10,316 bases of DNA from Bacillota bacterium (GTDB lineage Bacteria > Bacillota_A > Clostridia > Clostridiales > Clostridiaceae): assembly GCA_021837545.1 (NCBI GenBank), contig JAKBFR010000088.1, positions 1 through 10,316 on the forward strand, written 5' to 3'. Below, one piece after another: positions 1-6,561 of this stretch. Below the pieces are notes generated by a model. That model was given only the letters and a program-made list of their open reading frames with translations, was not told where the DNA came from and did no database searches. Position numbers and translations under genes: made by a program. Each line of letters starts with the position of its first letter. The first letter of the stretch is position 1.

Positions 1-13
1 ATAAGTAGCATAA

Positions 14-1456
14 ATTAAAGAAGAAATAAAAAATTTAGATGAAGATATATTAAATAAAAGAGATGAAGTTCATGAAAAAAATATTGAATTAACTAAAAAA
101 GAAAGTGAAATCCAAGGATTACAAAATGATACTGATAAATTAAAAAGAAATTTAGAAATATCTAAAGACGAACTTGAAAGAATAATCAATGAAAAAGAAA
201 TTATCTTTGGAAAGCTTGAAATTAAAGAAGCTGAAATTAAGTCAATTGAAAATGAAAGTACATTTAATAAAAGTAAGAGTATAAACTTAGAAGAATTAAT
301 AAGAGTAAGAGTACAAGAAGTAAATGATAATGATACTAAGCTTACAGAGATGAAAATAAATAAGGCAACCTTGGACGAAGCTATTGAAAATAAAAAAAAT
401 GAATTTACACGTTTGGAAGAAGAAATTCATAATGTATCCATTAAAAATGAAATTTTAAATAAAGAAAATTTGGAAAATAAAAATAGCATTGAAAGTTTAA
501 ATTTAAATATAAAAGTTAAAAATAAAAATATAGAAGAAAGTATTAGTAAAATTACTAAATTGGAATTAAATTTTAAAAATGAAGAAATAATAAAAGAAAA
601 ACTAAAACAACAATTTAAAGAGAAAGATAATATGATAAGCAACATTTTAGATGAAATTAGCTTGAAGGAAATGGAAGTTAATAAAAGAGAAATAATTAAG
701 GCTAAAAAGGAAACTGATAAGGAACATACTTATAAAAAACTTAATGAGGAATTGGACCTAACATATGCAGAAGCACTAGATATATGTGAACCGGTAATTG
801 ATGAAGAAGCTTTAAAACAAAATATTTTTGCTATAAAGAGCAAAATAACAAAGCTTGGAATAGTAAATCTAGCAGCTATTGAAGAATATGAAGAAATAAA
901 AGATAAGTATGAATTTATGGCAGCACAAGCTGAAGATTTAGAGAAAGCTAAAGAAGAATTAAATTCTGTGATTAAAGATATGACTAATGAAATGAAAATT
1001 TTATTTAGAGAAAACTTTAAAATTCTAAATTACAACTTTAATGAGACTTTTAAGGAATTATTTAAAGGTGGAAGTGCAGAACTTATTTTAGGGGACGGTG
1101 ATGAGCTTACAGCCAATATTGATATAAATGTAGAGCCGCCAGGTAAAAAACTTCAAAATATAAATTTAATGTCAGGCGGAGAGAAAGTTTTATCGGCAAT
1201 AGCATTACTTTTCGGAATTTTAAAAATGAAGCCAACTCCATTTTGTATATTAGATGAGATAGAAGCAGCACTAGATGATGCTAATGTTTATAGGTATGCC
1301 GAATTCTTAAAAATATTTTCTAAAAACACTCAATTTATAATTATAACTCATAGAAAAGGTACAATGGAAGTTAGCGATATTATATATGGAGTAACTATGG
1401 AGGAAAAAGGAATATCTAAAGTGGTATCAGTAGACTTATCGGAAAATTTTAATTAG
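14..1456 (+). CDS. smc: Chromosome partition protein SMC, C-terminal part (5' incomplete in window)
   Basis: SMC is the ATPase core of the bacterial condensin complex (with ScpA/ScpB) that organises and segregates the chromosome. The frame is open from base 14, well upstream of the first in-frame ATG at 350, and the bases before 350 encode the same charged coiled-coil, so 350 is not a real start. Seen: about 270 residues of heptad-rich, Lys/Glu-rich coiled coil, then the C-terminal ATPase head. The head has the ABC signature MSGGEK (1169-1186), Walker B ILDE followed by the D-loop region (about 1247-1285) and the H-loop ITHRKGTME (about 1345-1370). The N-terminal head, hinge and first arm lie outside the window. 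Odd: in-frame stops at 2-4 and 11-13 close the frame at the very edge (see findings). The signature Met replaces the Leu usual in LSGGE, which I consider tolerable. The ftsY ribosome binding site overlaps the stop codon, suggesting co-transcription. Confidence 0.93.
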   Translation: MKEEIKNLDEDILNKRDEVHEKNIELTKKESEIQGLQNDTDKLKRNLEISKDELERIINEKEIIFGKLEIKEAEIKSIENESTFNKSKSINLEELIRVRVQEVNDNDTKLTEMKINKATLDEAIENKKNEFTRLEEEIHNVSIKNEILNKENLENKNSIESLNLNIKVKNKNIEESISKITKLELNFKNEEIIKEKLKQQFKEKDNMISNILDEISLKEMEVNKREIIKAKKETDKEHTYKKLNEELDLTYAEALDICEPVIDEEALKQNIFAIKSKITKLGIVNLAAIEEYEEIKDKYEFMAAQAEDLEKAKEELNSVIKDMTNEMKILFRENFKILNYNFNETFKELFKGGSAELILGDGDELTANIDINVEPPGKKLQNINLMSGGEKVLSAIALLFGILKMKPTPFCILDEIEAALDDANVYRYAEFLKIFSKNTQFIIITHRKGTMEVSDIIYGVTMEEKGISKVVSVDLSENFN

Positions 1457-1462
1457 GAGGAA

Positions 1463-2377
1463 ATGAATTTGTTTGGAAATTTATTTAATAAACTAAAAGA
1501 AGGATTAACAAAGACTAGGGATGGATTAACTGATAAAATAAATGAAGTTTTAAATTTAGCAATAACTATAGATGAGGATTTATATGACGAACTAGAAGAA
1601 ATATTAATCATATCAGATGTAGGCATGGACACTACTGTAGATATTATCGAAAGATTAAGAGTCAAGATACGTAAAGAAAAAATAAATGATCCTAAAGAGG
1701 TTAAGCCTGCGCTAAAGGAAGTAATTAAAGATATATTACTTGAGGGCTCTTATGAAGATGACGAAACAGCAAAAAAAGTAATGCTTGTAATTGGTGTTAA
1801 TGGTGTTGGTAAAACTACATCTATTGGAAAGCTTGCAGCTAAAAATAAACAAGATGGAAAAAAAGTATTATTAGCTGCAGCAGATACATTTAGAGCAGCA
1901 GCTATAGATCAACTTGAAGTTTGGAGTAATAGGTCAGAGGTAGATATAATAAAACATCAAGAAGGTTCAGATCCAGCGGCAGTAGTTTTTGATGCTATAC
2001 AAGCAGCAAAAGCTAGAAATGTTGATTTATTAATTTGTGATACAGCAGGAAGACTTCATAATAAAAAGAATTTAATGAACGAACTTGAAAAAATAAATAG
2101 AATAATAGACAGAGAATTAGAAGGTTATAAAAAAGAAACATTGCTTGTCTTGGATGCAACTACAGGACAAAATGCTGTAATTCAAGCTAAACACTTTATG
2201 GAGGCATGCCCTATTGATGGTATAATATTAACAAAATTAGATGGAACTGCAAAAGGTGGGGTAGTTTTATCCATAAAGCAAAGTTTAAATATCCCAGTTA
2301 GATATATAGGAGTAGGAGAAGGCATTGATGATCTTCAAAAATTTGATGCAGAAGGATTTGCAGACGCACTTATTTAG
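1463..2377 (+). CDS. ftsY: Signal recognition particle receptor FtsY
   Basis: FtsY is the membrane-associated SRP receptor GTPase. It docks the Ffh-ribosome-nascent chain complex at the translocon through reciprocal GTPase activation with Ffh. Seen (numbering from ATG 1463): a short N domain from about residue 5, the G1 P-loop GVNGVGKT at 111-118, DTFRAAA at 141-147, G3 DTAGR at 193-197 and G4 TKLDGTAKGG at 257-266. At 304 residues it has essentially no acidic A domain, as is common in Gram-positives; the amphipathic N-terminal helix (LFNKLKEGL) probably serves as the lipid anchor. Start choice is uncertain: AGGAGG (1455-1460) is only 2 nt from ATG 1463 but 8 nt from TTG 1469, which would give a protein starting M-F-G-N-L-F. 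It begins 6 nt after smc and is probably co-transcribed with it. No T-tract terminator follows. Confidence 0.97.
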   Translation: MNLFGNLFNKLKEGLTKTRDGLTDKINEVLNLAITIDEDLYDELEEILIISDVGMDTTVDIIERLRVKIRKEKINDPKEVKPALKEVIKDILLEGSYEDDETAKKVMLVIGVNGVGKTTSIGKLAAKNKQDGKKVLLAAADTFRAAAIDQLEVWSNRSEVDIIKHQEGSDPAAVVFDAIQAAKARNVDLLICDTAGRLHNKKNLMNELEKINRIIDRELEGYKKETLLVLDATTGQNAVIQAKHFMEACPIDGIILTKLDGTAKGGVVLSIKQSLNIPVRYIGVGEGIDDLQKFDAEGFADALI

Positions 2378-2379
2378 AT

Positions 2380-2402
2380 CAATGCTCAATGCTCAATGCT
2401 CA
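2380..2402. repeat. Three tandem copies of a 7-bp unit (CAATGCT)
   Basis: Three exact copies of CAATGCT run from 2380 to 2400, followed by the first two bases (CA) of a fourth. The array begins 3 nt after the ftsY stop. A related heptamer array in the opposite orientation lies at 2510-2529 (units AATTGTG, then CATTGCA). Confidence 0.9.
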
Positions 2403-2435
2403 GTTTTACTAATCTCCTTAGGAGATTAGTAAAAC
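2403..2435. repeat. Perfect 15-bp inverted repeat with TTA loop, no T-tract
   Basis: The left arm 2403-2417 and right arm 2421-2435 are perfectly complementary around a 3-nt TTA loop. In either orientation the hairpin is not followed by a run of T, so it does not look like a canonical intrinsic terminator. It could still act as an mRNA 3'-end stabiliser for ftsY. It lies between two inverted heptamer arrays, which suggests that it is part of a folded repeat element. Confidence 0.85.
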
Positions 2436-2509
2436 ATATCTAAATTTCAAGTTAATTAATTTATATTTAAATATAGTGCTTTTAGAAATTTTGTAAAAAT
2501 TTCATCATT

Positions 2510-2529
2510 AATTGTGAATTGTGCATTGC
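2510..2529. repeat. Degenerate heptamer array (AATTGTG-type), inverted relative to 2380-2402
   Basis: Two AATTGTG units (2511-2524 with the phase read AATTGTG/AATTGTG) run into CATTGCA. Read on the minus strand these become CAATNNN-type heptamers, the same family as the CAATGCT units at 2380-2400 but in inverted orientation. Confidence 0.6.
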
Positions 2530-2567
2530 ATTAGAATTGGGCAGTGAAAAAAATTGCACATTATAAT

Positions 2568-2611
2568 TTTTTTATATGTGTTAAGTAAAAGTACTTGACA
2601 CATATAAAAAA
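2568..2611. repeat. 20-bp near-perfect dyad overlapping the ylxM -35 box (possible operator)
   Basis: The arms 2568-2587 and 2592-2611 are complementary at 19 of 20 positions (one T/C mismatch, which would be G-U in RNA), with a 4-nt AAAG centre. The right arm contains the whole -35 hexamer TTGACA (2595-2600). The outer ends are T-run then A-run, the opposite of an intrinsic terminator, so a protein-binding dyad or a cruciform is more likely. I do not recognise the half-site as that of a known regulator. Confidence 0.75.
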
Positions 2612-2623
2612 TCCTGTTAAAAT
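2595..2623 (+). promoter_or_regulatory. Sigma-A promoter for ylxM-ffh
   Basis: The -35 is TTGACA (2595-2600), the spacer is 17 nt, and the -10 is TAAAAT (2618-2623), preceded by a TGn extended -10 element (2615-2617). The match to consensus is very strong. Transcription should start near 2630, leaving a leader under 20 nt that contains the ylxM ribosome binding site AGGTGAT (2638-2644). Confidence 0.85.
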
Positions 2624-2647
2624 CTTTTTTGTGGGTAAGGTGATTAA

Positions 2648-2977
2648 ATGGAAGATAGAGTTGAAATTTCATTGCTTGTGGATTTTTATAGTCCATTATT
2701 AACAGAAAAGCAAAATGAAATTATGCAGTGGTATTATAATGATGATTTATCTTTATCTGAAATAGCAGAACTCAATAAAACGAGTCGTCAGGCTACACAC
2801 GATTTAATCAAAAGATGTTATAAACAACTTCTATCCTATGAAAGTAAGCTTAACTTACTTCAAAAGAGTATGAACAGAGAAAAGGAAATTATAAATTTTT
2901 TAGAGTGTTTAAAAGATAAGTATTCCATAAATAATGAGGATATTATAAAGTATAAAGAAAAACTAGAAAATTTATAA
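2648..2977 (+). CDS. ylxM: YlxM, SRP-associated helix-turn-helix protein (UPF0122)
   Basis: YlxM (p13) is a small protein encoded just upstream of ffh in Firmicutes. In Streptococcus mutans it has been linked to the SRP pathway, modulating Ffh/FtsY GTPase activity. Seen: 109 residues, close to the usual length of about 105-115. Residues about 18-55 form a sigma-70 region 4-like helix-turn-helix ([13 protein letters not shown], then [23 protein letters not shown] split across the helices). A Lys/Glu-rich C-terminal helix follows. The ATG at 2648 sits 3 nt after AGGTGAT, and a near-consensus promoter lies directly upstream. The stop codon overlaps the ffh Shine-Dalgarno sequence, so translation is probably coupled. 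A DNA-binding role is possible from the fold, but the context favours an SRP function. Confidence 0.93.
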   Translation: MEDRVEISLLVDFYSPLLTEKQNEIMQWYYNDDLSLSEIAELNKTSRQATHDLIKRCYKQLLSYESKLNLLQKSMNREKEIINFLECLKDKYSINNEDIIKYKEKLENL

Positions 2978-2990
2978 GGAGGATGTAAAC

Positions 2991-4346
2991 ATGGCTTTCG
3001 AAGGATTAGGTGAAAAATTACAGGAAACTTTCAGAAAATTAAAAGGCAAAGGAAAGTTGAATGAAAAAGATATAAAAGAAGCTATGAGAGAAGTAAAGCT
3101 TGCCTTGTTAGAAGCAGATGTTAACTATAAAGTTGTTAAACAATTTATTTCTTCTGTAAGTTCTAAGTGTGTTGGGAATGAAGTACTTGAAAGTTTAACA
3201 CCAGGACAACATGTAATAAAAATAGTTAACGAAGAACTTACTAATCTTATGGGTGGAAGTGAAATCAAACTTAACTACAGTAGTTCAGGGCTTACAGTTA
3301 TAATGTTAGTTGGACTACAAGGAGCGGGTAAAACTACTATGTGTGGTAAGCTTGCGTTAAACCTTAGAAAAGATAATAAGAAACCATTACTTGTAGCATG
3401 TGATATTTATAGACCTGCAGCTATAAAGCAATTAGAGGTTGTAGGAAAACAAATTGAGATTCCAGTATTCTCTATGGGAGACAAAGTGAGTCCAGTTGAA
3501 ATTGCAAAAAATGCAATAACTCATGCAAAAGATAATGGAAATAATGTAGTTATTATAGATACTGCAGGTAGACTTCACATTGATGAAGAATTAATGCAGG
3601 AACTAAAAAATATAAAAGAAAATGTAAAACCATCAGAAATATTATTAGTTGTTGATTCAATGACGGGTCAAGATGCTGTTAATGTAGCAGAAAGTTTTAA
3701 TAATGATTTAGACTTAAGCGGAGTCATATTAACAAAATTAGACGGTGATACTAGAGGTGGAGCTGCACTTTCAATCAAAAGCATAATTGATAAACCAATC
3801 AAATTCGCTGGTATTGGCGAGAAAATGAATGATTTTGAAGTGTTCCATCCTGACAGAATGGCATCAAGAATACTTGGAATGGGTGATGTATTATCACTTA
3901 TTGAAAAGGCTCAAGAAGCTATCAATGAAAAGGACGCTGCTGACTTAGGTAAGAGAATGTTAAATCAAGAATTTAATTTTGAAGATTACCTAATGGCAAT
4001 GGAACAAATGAAGAAGCTTGGACCATTAAATAAAATTATGGAAATGATACCTGGTATGAATTCGAAAGAACTTCAAGGGGTTGATTTTGATAAAGGAACA
4101 GAAGCACTTGATAAAACTAAGGCAGTTATTCAATCGATGACAGCTAAAGAAAGAAAAAATCCAAATCTTATAGTAAAATCGCCATCAAGAAAGATTAGAA
4201 TAGCTAAAGGATCAGGTACAAGTGTTCAAGAAGTTAATAAGCTTATGAAGGGCTTTGAAATGATGAAAAAGCAAATGAAGCAAATGAAGTCATTGACAAA
4301 GCAATCAAAGAAGGGCGGCGGCTTATTTGGTAAGCTACCATTCTAG
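2991..4346 (+). CDS. ffh: Signal recognition particle protein Ffh (SRP54)
   Basis: Ffh is the protein core of the SRP. It binds 4.5S/6S RNA and the signal sequence through its M domain, and FtsY through its NG domain. Seen: an N-terminal four-helix N domain (residues 1 to about 90), G1 GLQGAGKT at 108-115, DIYRPAA near 138, G3 DTAGR at 190-194 and G4 TKLDGDTRGG at 248-257. The Met-rich M domain runs from about residue 328 (starting EDYLMAMEQMKK) and includes the RNA-binding helix-turn-helix SRKIRIAKGSG at 399-409 and a Met/Lys-rich tail. At 451 residues it is full length. AAGGAGGAT (2976-2984) is ideally placed before the ATG and overlaps the ylxM stop. The SRP RNA gene is not in the window. 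Confidence 0.98.
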   Translation: MAFEGLGEKLQETFRKLKGKGKLNEKDIKEAMREVKLALLEADVNYKVVKQFISSVSSKCVGNEVLESLTPGQHVIKIVNEELTNLMGGSEIKLNYSSSGLTVIMLVGLQGAGKTTMCGKLALNLRKDNKKPLLVACDIYRPAAIKQLEVVGKQIEIPVFSMGDKVSPVEIAKNAITHAKDNGNNVVIIDTAGRLHIDEELMQELKNIKENVKPSEILLVVDSMTGQDAVNVAESFNNDLDLSGVILTKLDGDTRGGAALSIKSIIDKPIKFAGIGEKMNDFEVFHPDRMASRILGMGDVLSLIEKAQEAINEKDAADLGKRMLNQEFNFEDYLMAMEQMKKLGPLNKIMEMIPGMNSKELQGVDFDKGTEALDKTKAVIQSMTAKERKNPNLIVKSPSRKIRIAKGSGTSVQEVNKLMKGFEMMKKQMKQMKSLTKQSKKGGGLFGKLPF

Positions 4347-4425
4347 AAAAAAAGACATATTTGGTTAAGTATTTTTATGCGATACCTAAAATATATAATT
4401 ATATTTAAAGGAGGTGAAATTAAAA

Positions 4426-4671
4426 ATGGCAGTAAAAATTAGATTAAGAAGAATGGGTTCTAAAAAAGCACCTTTCTATAGAATAGTTGTTGCAGATTCA
4501 AGAGCACCAAGAGATGGTAAATTCATCGAAGAAATTGGATACTACAATCCATTAACTGAACCAATTGACTTTAAAGTTAATGAAGAAAAAGCTACAGCAT
4601 GGATTGCTAAGGGAGCACAACCAACAGATGTAATTAAAAGACTTTTCACTAACGCAGGCGTTACTAAGTAA
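4426..4671 (+). CDS. rpsP: 30S ribosomal protein S16
   Basis: S16 binds the 5' domain of 16S rRNA and is an early assembly protein of the small subunit. The 81-residue product matches the family from its first residues ([23 protein letters not shown]) through the [20 protein letters not shown] segment to the C-terminal [10 protein letters not shown] region. The start is ATG 4426. An upstream in-frame GTG at 4414 lies inside the perfect Shine-Dalgarno AAAGGAGGTGA (4407-4417) and cannot be the initiator. There is no clear terminator between ffh and rpsP in the 79-nt gap. TATAAT at 4394-4399 could be a -10, but it lacks a recognisable -35. Confidence 0.98.
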   Translation: MAVKIRLRRMGSKKAPFYRIVVADSRAPRDGKFIEEIGYYNPLTEPIDFKVNEEKATAWIAKGAQPTDVIKRLFTNAGVTK

Positions 4672-4676
4672 TTTTT

Positions 4677-4722
4677 GGAGGTGAATTTCACAATTAGTAC
4701 ATATTAATTGTGGACGTTTATG
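4677..4722 (+). promoter_or_regulatory. khpA ribosome binding site separated from its start codon by a hairpin
   Basis: The full Shine-Dalgarno GGAGGTGA (4677-4684) is 35 nt upstream of the khpA ATG (4720). No acceptable start codon lies at normal spacing. The bases between form a 12-bp hairpin: arms 4687-4698 and 4703-4714, two G-U wobbles, loop ACAT. If it folds, the bases left between SD and ATG are 2 + 5 = 7 nt, a normal spacing. The bridging interpretation is inference; the base pairing is seen directly. Confidence 0.6.
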
Positions 4723-4947
4723 AAGGAATTAGTTGAATTTATGGCTAAATCCCTTGTTGACAACCCGGATGCAGTTACTGTTAATGAAGTAAATGGAGAA
4801 CAATCCATAATACTAAAATTAACAGTAGCACCTGAAGATATGGGTAAGATTATAGGTAAGCAAGGAAGAATTGCGAAGGCTATAAGAACAGTTATGAAAG
4901 CTGTAGCAGTTAAACAGAATAAACGAGTTATAGTAGAAATCATCTAA
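4720..4947 (+). CDS. khpA: KH-domain RNA-binding protein KhpA (YlqC family)
   Basis: KhpA is a single-domain KH protein that in Firmicutes pairs with KhpB/EloR. It binds a broad set of RNAs and affects cell elongation and sRNA-linked regulation. Seen: 75 residues, the usual family length, beginning MKELVEFMAKSLVDNPD. It contains the GxxG loop GKQG at residues 46-49 within the IIGKQGRIAKAIR helix-turn-helix. The start at ATG 4720 is set by family similarity; a TTG four codons upstream (4708) lies within the hairpin and has no better ribosome site. The gene lies between rpsP and rimM as in Bacillus (rpsP-ylqC-ylqD-rimM), but no ylqD homologue is present here. A terminator directly follows. Confidence 0.92.
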   Translation: MKELVEFMAKSLVDNPDAVTVNEVNGEQSIILKLTVAPEDMGKIIGKQGRIAKAIRTVMKAVAVKQNKRVIVEII

Positions 4948-4952
4948 AAATT

Positions 4953-4980
4953 AAGAGTTAGGGTTAACCTAACTCTTTTT
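4953..4980 (+). terminator. Intrinsic terminator of the rpsP-khpA unit
   Basis: A 10-bp perfect stem (4953-4962 with 4968-4977) has a GTTAA loop and is followed by a T-run reaching 4980. It starts 5 nt after the khpA stop, so rimM should need its own promoter or read-through. Confidence 0.85.
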
Positions 4981-5007
4981 AGGTATATAAAATAAGGTAC
5001 AATCAAA

Positions 5008-5208
5008 AAAATAACAAGTCCATCTGCCAGCCTATTTTCCATTATAGGAAGCTCGACTCGCATACGCTCACTGAGTAAGCGAGTCACACAAAATCATAGA
5101 TTTTGGTTCTCTGCTCATCGGCAGATGACCCTAATAGGCTAACTATGAGCGCCATCTACCTTCTTGCCTGATGAAAAATATTCTTGGCAGCTTTGGACTT
5201 GTTATTTT
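5008..5208. repeat. Structured 201-bp intergenic element with terminal inverted repeats (MITE-like or structured RNA)
   Basis: Perfect 15-bp terminal inverted repeats (5008-5022 and 5194-5208) continue, after a small offset, into a second 6-bp pair (5024-5029 with 5185-5190). Inside are several short palindromes: 5031-5035 with 5044-5048, 5055-5061 with 5079-5085 (GACTCGC/GCGAGTC), and 5089-5095 with 5099-5105. Longer-range pairs are 5021-5028 with 5120-5127, 5029-5036 with 5133-5140, and 5113-5118 with 5145-5150. Some are mutually exclusive or would cross as a pseudoknot. The segment is visibly richer in G+C than its surroundings and has no meaningful ORF. A non-autonomous mobile repeat or a dispersed structured RNA are the main options; no clear target-site duplication is visible because the flanks are A- and T-runs. 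Confidence 0.7.
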
Positions 5209-5233
5209 CTTTCATGTGCCTAATTGAAAACTA

Positions 5234-5267
5234 AATTGATGTATATTTTAGAGAGTATACGTCAATT
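5234..5267. repeat. 12-bp hairpin in the rimM upstream region
   Basis: The arms 5234-5245 and 5256-5267 match at 11 of 12 positions, with the odd pair a G-U in RNA, around a 10-nt loop. The following bases are AT-rich but not a clean T-run. It could be a weak terminator, an operator or part of the rimM leader. The rimM start codon is 33 nt downstream. Confidence 0.55.
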
Positions 5268-5299
5268 ATTTTAAATATATATAAATAGAGGTGAAAACA

Positions 5300-5797
5300 A
5301 TGGATAAATTATTTAAAATTGGTCAAATTATAAATACTCATGGAATTAAAGGTGAAGTTAAGGTTTATCCTTTAACAGAAGATGTTAATAAATTTAAACG
5401 TCTAAAAACTGTTTTAGTAGGTGGAGTAGAAAAAAATATCTTAGGAGTTAAATTTCAAAAGGATAGGGTTATATTGAAAATAGAGGGAATAGATTCTATG
5501 AATGATGCCGAAACATATAAAGAAAAGTATATTGAAGTGCCAAGTGATAATGAACCTGAACTTCCACCAGATACTTATTATGTTTCAGATTTAAAAGCAT
5601 GTACAATATACGATACGAGTGGAAAAGAACTTGGAAGAATATTTGATGTAATAAACACTCCTAATAATGATGTATATTGGATTCAAAAACCTAAAGAATT
5701 ATTAATACCAGTTCTTAGAGATATAGTACTTAGCGTTGACATTAGTTCTAAGAAGATAGTTATTAAACCAGTTGGTGAATGGCAAGATGAAGATTAG
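5300..5797 (+). CDS. rimM: 16S rRNA-processing / 30S maturation protein RimM
   Basis: RimM binds S19 and helps fold the 30S head during assembly of the small subunit. Seen: 165 residues. The N-terminal RimM beta-barrel begins with [15 protein letters not shown] (about residues 7-21), and the C-terminal PRC-barrel starts near residue 90 ([10 protein letters not shown]) and ends with [14 protein letters not shown] and KIVIKP. The start is ATG 5300, preceded by GAGGTGA (5288-5294); an in-frame GTG at 5291 falls inside that site and is rejected. The gene's 3' end overlaps trmD by 11 nt. A terminator after khpA and 350 bp of non-coding DNA imply a separate promoter, but I could not identify a convincing -35/-10 pair. 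Confidence 0.96.
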   Translation: MDKLFKIGQIINTHGIKGEVKVYPLTEDVNKFKRLKTVLVGGVEKNILGVKFQKDRVILKIEGIDSMNDAETYKEKYIEVPSDNEPELPPDTYYVSDLKACTIYDTSGKELGRIFDVINTPNNDVYWIQKPKELLIPVLRDIVLSVDISSKKIVIKPVGEWQDED

Positions 5798-6506
5798 CAT
5801 ATTGACATTATTCCCTGAGATGTTTTCTATTTTTGACCATAGTATTATAGGAAGAGCAAGAGAAAATAATTTAGTTGACTTCAGTTTATTAAATATACGA
5901 GATTATACTTTGAATAAACATAAAAAAGTTGATGATTATCCTTACGGTGGTGGACCAGGTATGGTTATGGCACCTCAACCAATAGTGGATACCATAAGGA
6001 AAGCCAAAGAAGATAACAAAGGTAAGGTTATATTTCTAGGGCCTAGAGGGAAGACTTTTAATCAAGAACTTGCAAAAGACCTTTCTAAAGAAGAAAATCT
6101 CATATTTTTATGTGGGCATTATGAAGGAATAGATGAGAGAGTTTATAAACACATAGATATGGAGATTTCACTTGGTGATTTTGTTTTAACTGGAGGAGAA
6201 ATGGCGGCAATTCCAGTTATAGATTCCATTTTAAGACTTATTCCAGGCATTCTTGGAAAAGAAGAAAGCTTTATGGAAGAATCGTTTTATAATGGATTAT
6301 TAGAATATCCTCAATATACTAGACCGGAAGATTTTGAGGGGAATAAGGTACCAGAAGTATTATTATCTGGACATCATGAAAATATAAGGAAATGGAGACG
6401 GGTTAAGTCTCTGAATATAACTAAAAAAAATAGACCGGATTTATATAAAGATATAACTTTGACTAAAGAGGATATTAAGATTTTGAAGAATAGTACAGAT
6501 AAATAA
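5787..6506 (+). CDS. trmD: tRNA (guanine-N1)-methyltransferase TrmD
   Basis: TrmD makes m1G37 next to the anticodon using S-adenosylmethionine, which prevents +1 frameshifting. It is a SPOUT-class trefoil-knot enzyme that acts as a dimer. Seen (239 residues, from ATG 5787): [13 protein letters not shown] at the N terminus, YGGGPGM at 53-59, [10 protein letters not shown] at 109-118 and the knot segment [10 protein letters not shown] at 129-138. Further on are EYPQYTRP and [18 protein letters not shown]. All hallmark motifs are intact. The gene starts inside the last codons of rimM, with GGTGA about 8 nt upstream of the ATG, so translation is probably coupled. An upstream in-frame TTG (5772) is not needed for family length. 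Confidence 0.97.
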   Translation: MKISILTLFPEMFSIFDHSIIGRARENNLVDFSLLNIRDYTLNKHKKVDDYPYGGGPGMVMAPQPIVDTIRKAKEDNKGKVIFLGPRGKTFNQELAKDLSKEENLIFLCGHYEGIDERVYKHIDMEISLGDFVLTGGEMAAIPVIDSILRLIPGILGKEESFMEESFYNGLLEYPQYTRPEDFEGNKVPEVLLSGHHENIRKWRRVKSLNITKKNRPDLYKDITLTKEDIKILKNSTDK

Positions 6507-6526
6507 AATATAATACATAATTTTTC

Positions 6527-6555
6527 TTGAAAAATAAAAAAATATGTGATATGAT
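6527..6555 (+). promoter_or_regulatory. Sigma-A promoter for rplS
   Basis: The -35 is TTGAAA (6527-6532), the spacer is 17 nt and the -10 is TATGAT (6550-6555), with a TG extended -10 element at 6547-6548. The predicted start is near 6562, giving a leader of about 75 nt before rplS. This would let L19 be made independently of rimM-trmD. Confidence 0.8.
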
Positions 6556-6561
6556 TAAAAA

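Noticed and set aside
1453..1665. Minus-strand ORF opposite the start of ftsY
   Set aside because: Low-complexity Ser/Ile-rich translation overlapping a clearly conserved gene; a shadow. The same applies to the minus-strand ORFs inside smc, rbgA and rnhB.
2403..2435. Intrinsic terminator of ftsY
   Set aside because: The stem is strong, but no T-run follows on either strand, so it is listed as an inverted repeat instead.
2508..2696. Minus-strand ORF of 62 residues
   Set aside because: It runs through the ylxM promoter, dyad and start, has no family resemblance and no ribosome site. It is a by-product of AT-rich intergenic sequence.
4394..4399. TATAAT upstream of rpsP as a promoter
   Set aside because: The -35 position reads ATTTTT, far from consensus, and the region is almost pure A/T, where such hexamers occur by chance.
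4704..4943. Minus-strand ORF of 79 residues opposite khpA
   Set aside because: It mirrors the conserved KH coding sequence almost exactly; a shadow of khpA.
5168..5190. CTGATGA resembling the hammerhead ribozyme core
   Set aside because: The heptamer is present at 5168-5174, but there is no stem II followed by GAAA and no suitable cleavage stem, so a ribozyme is not supported.
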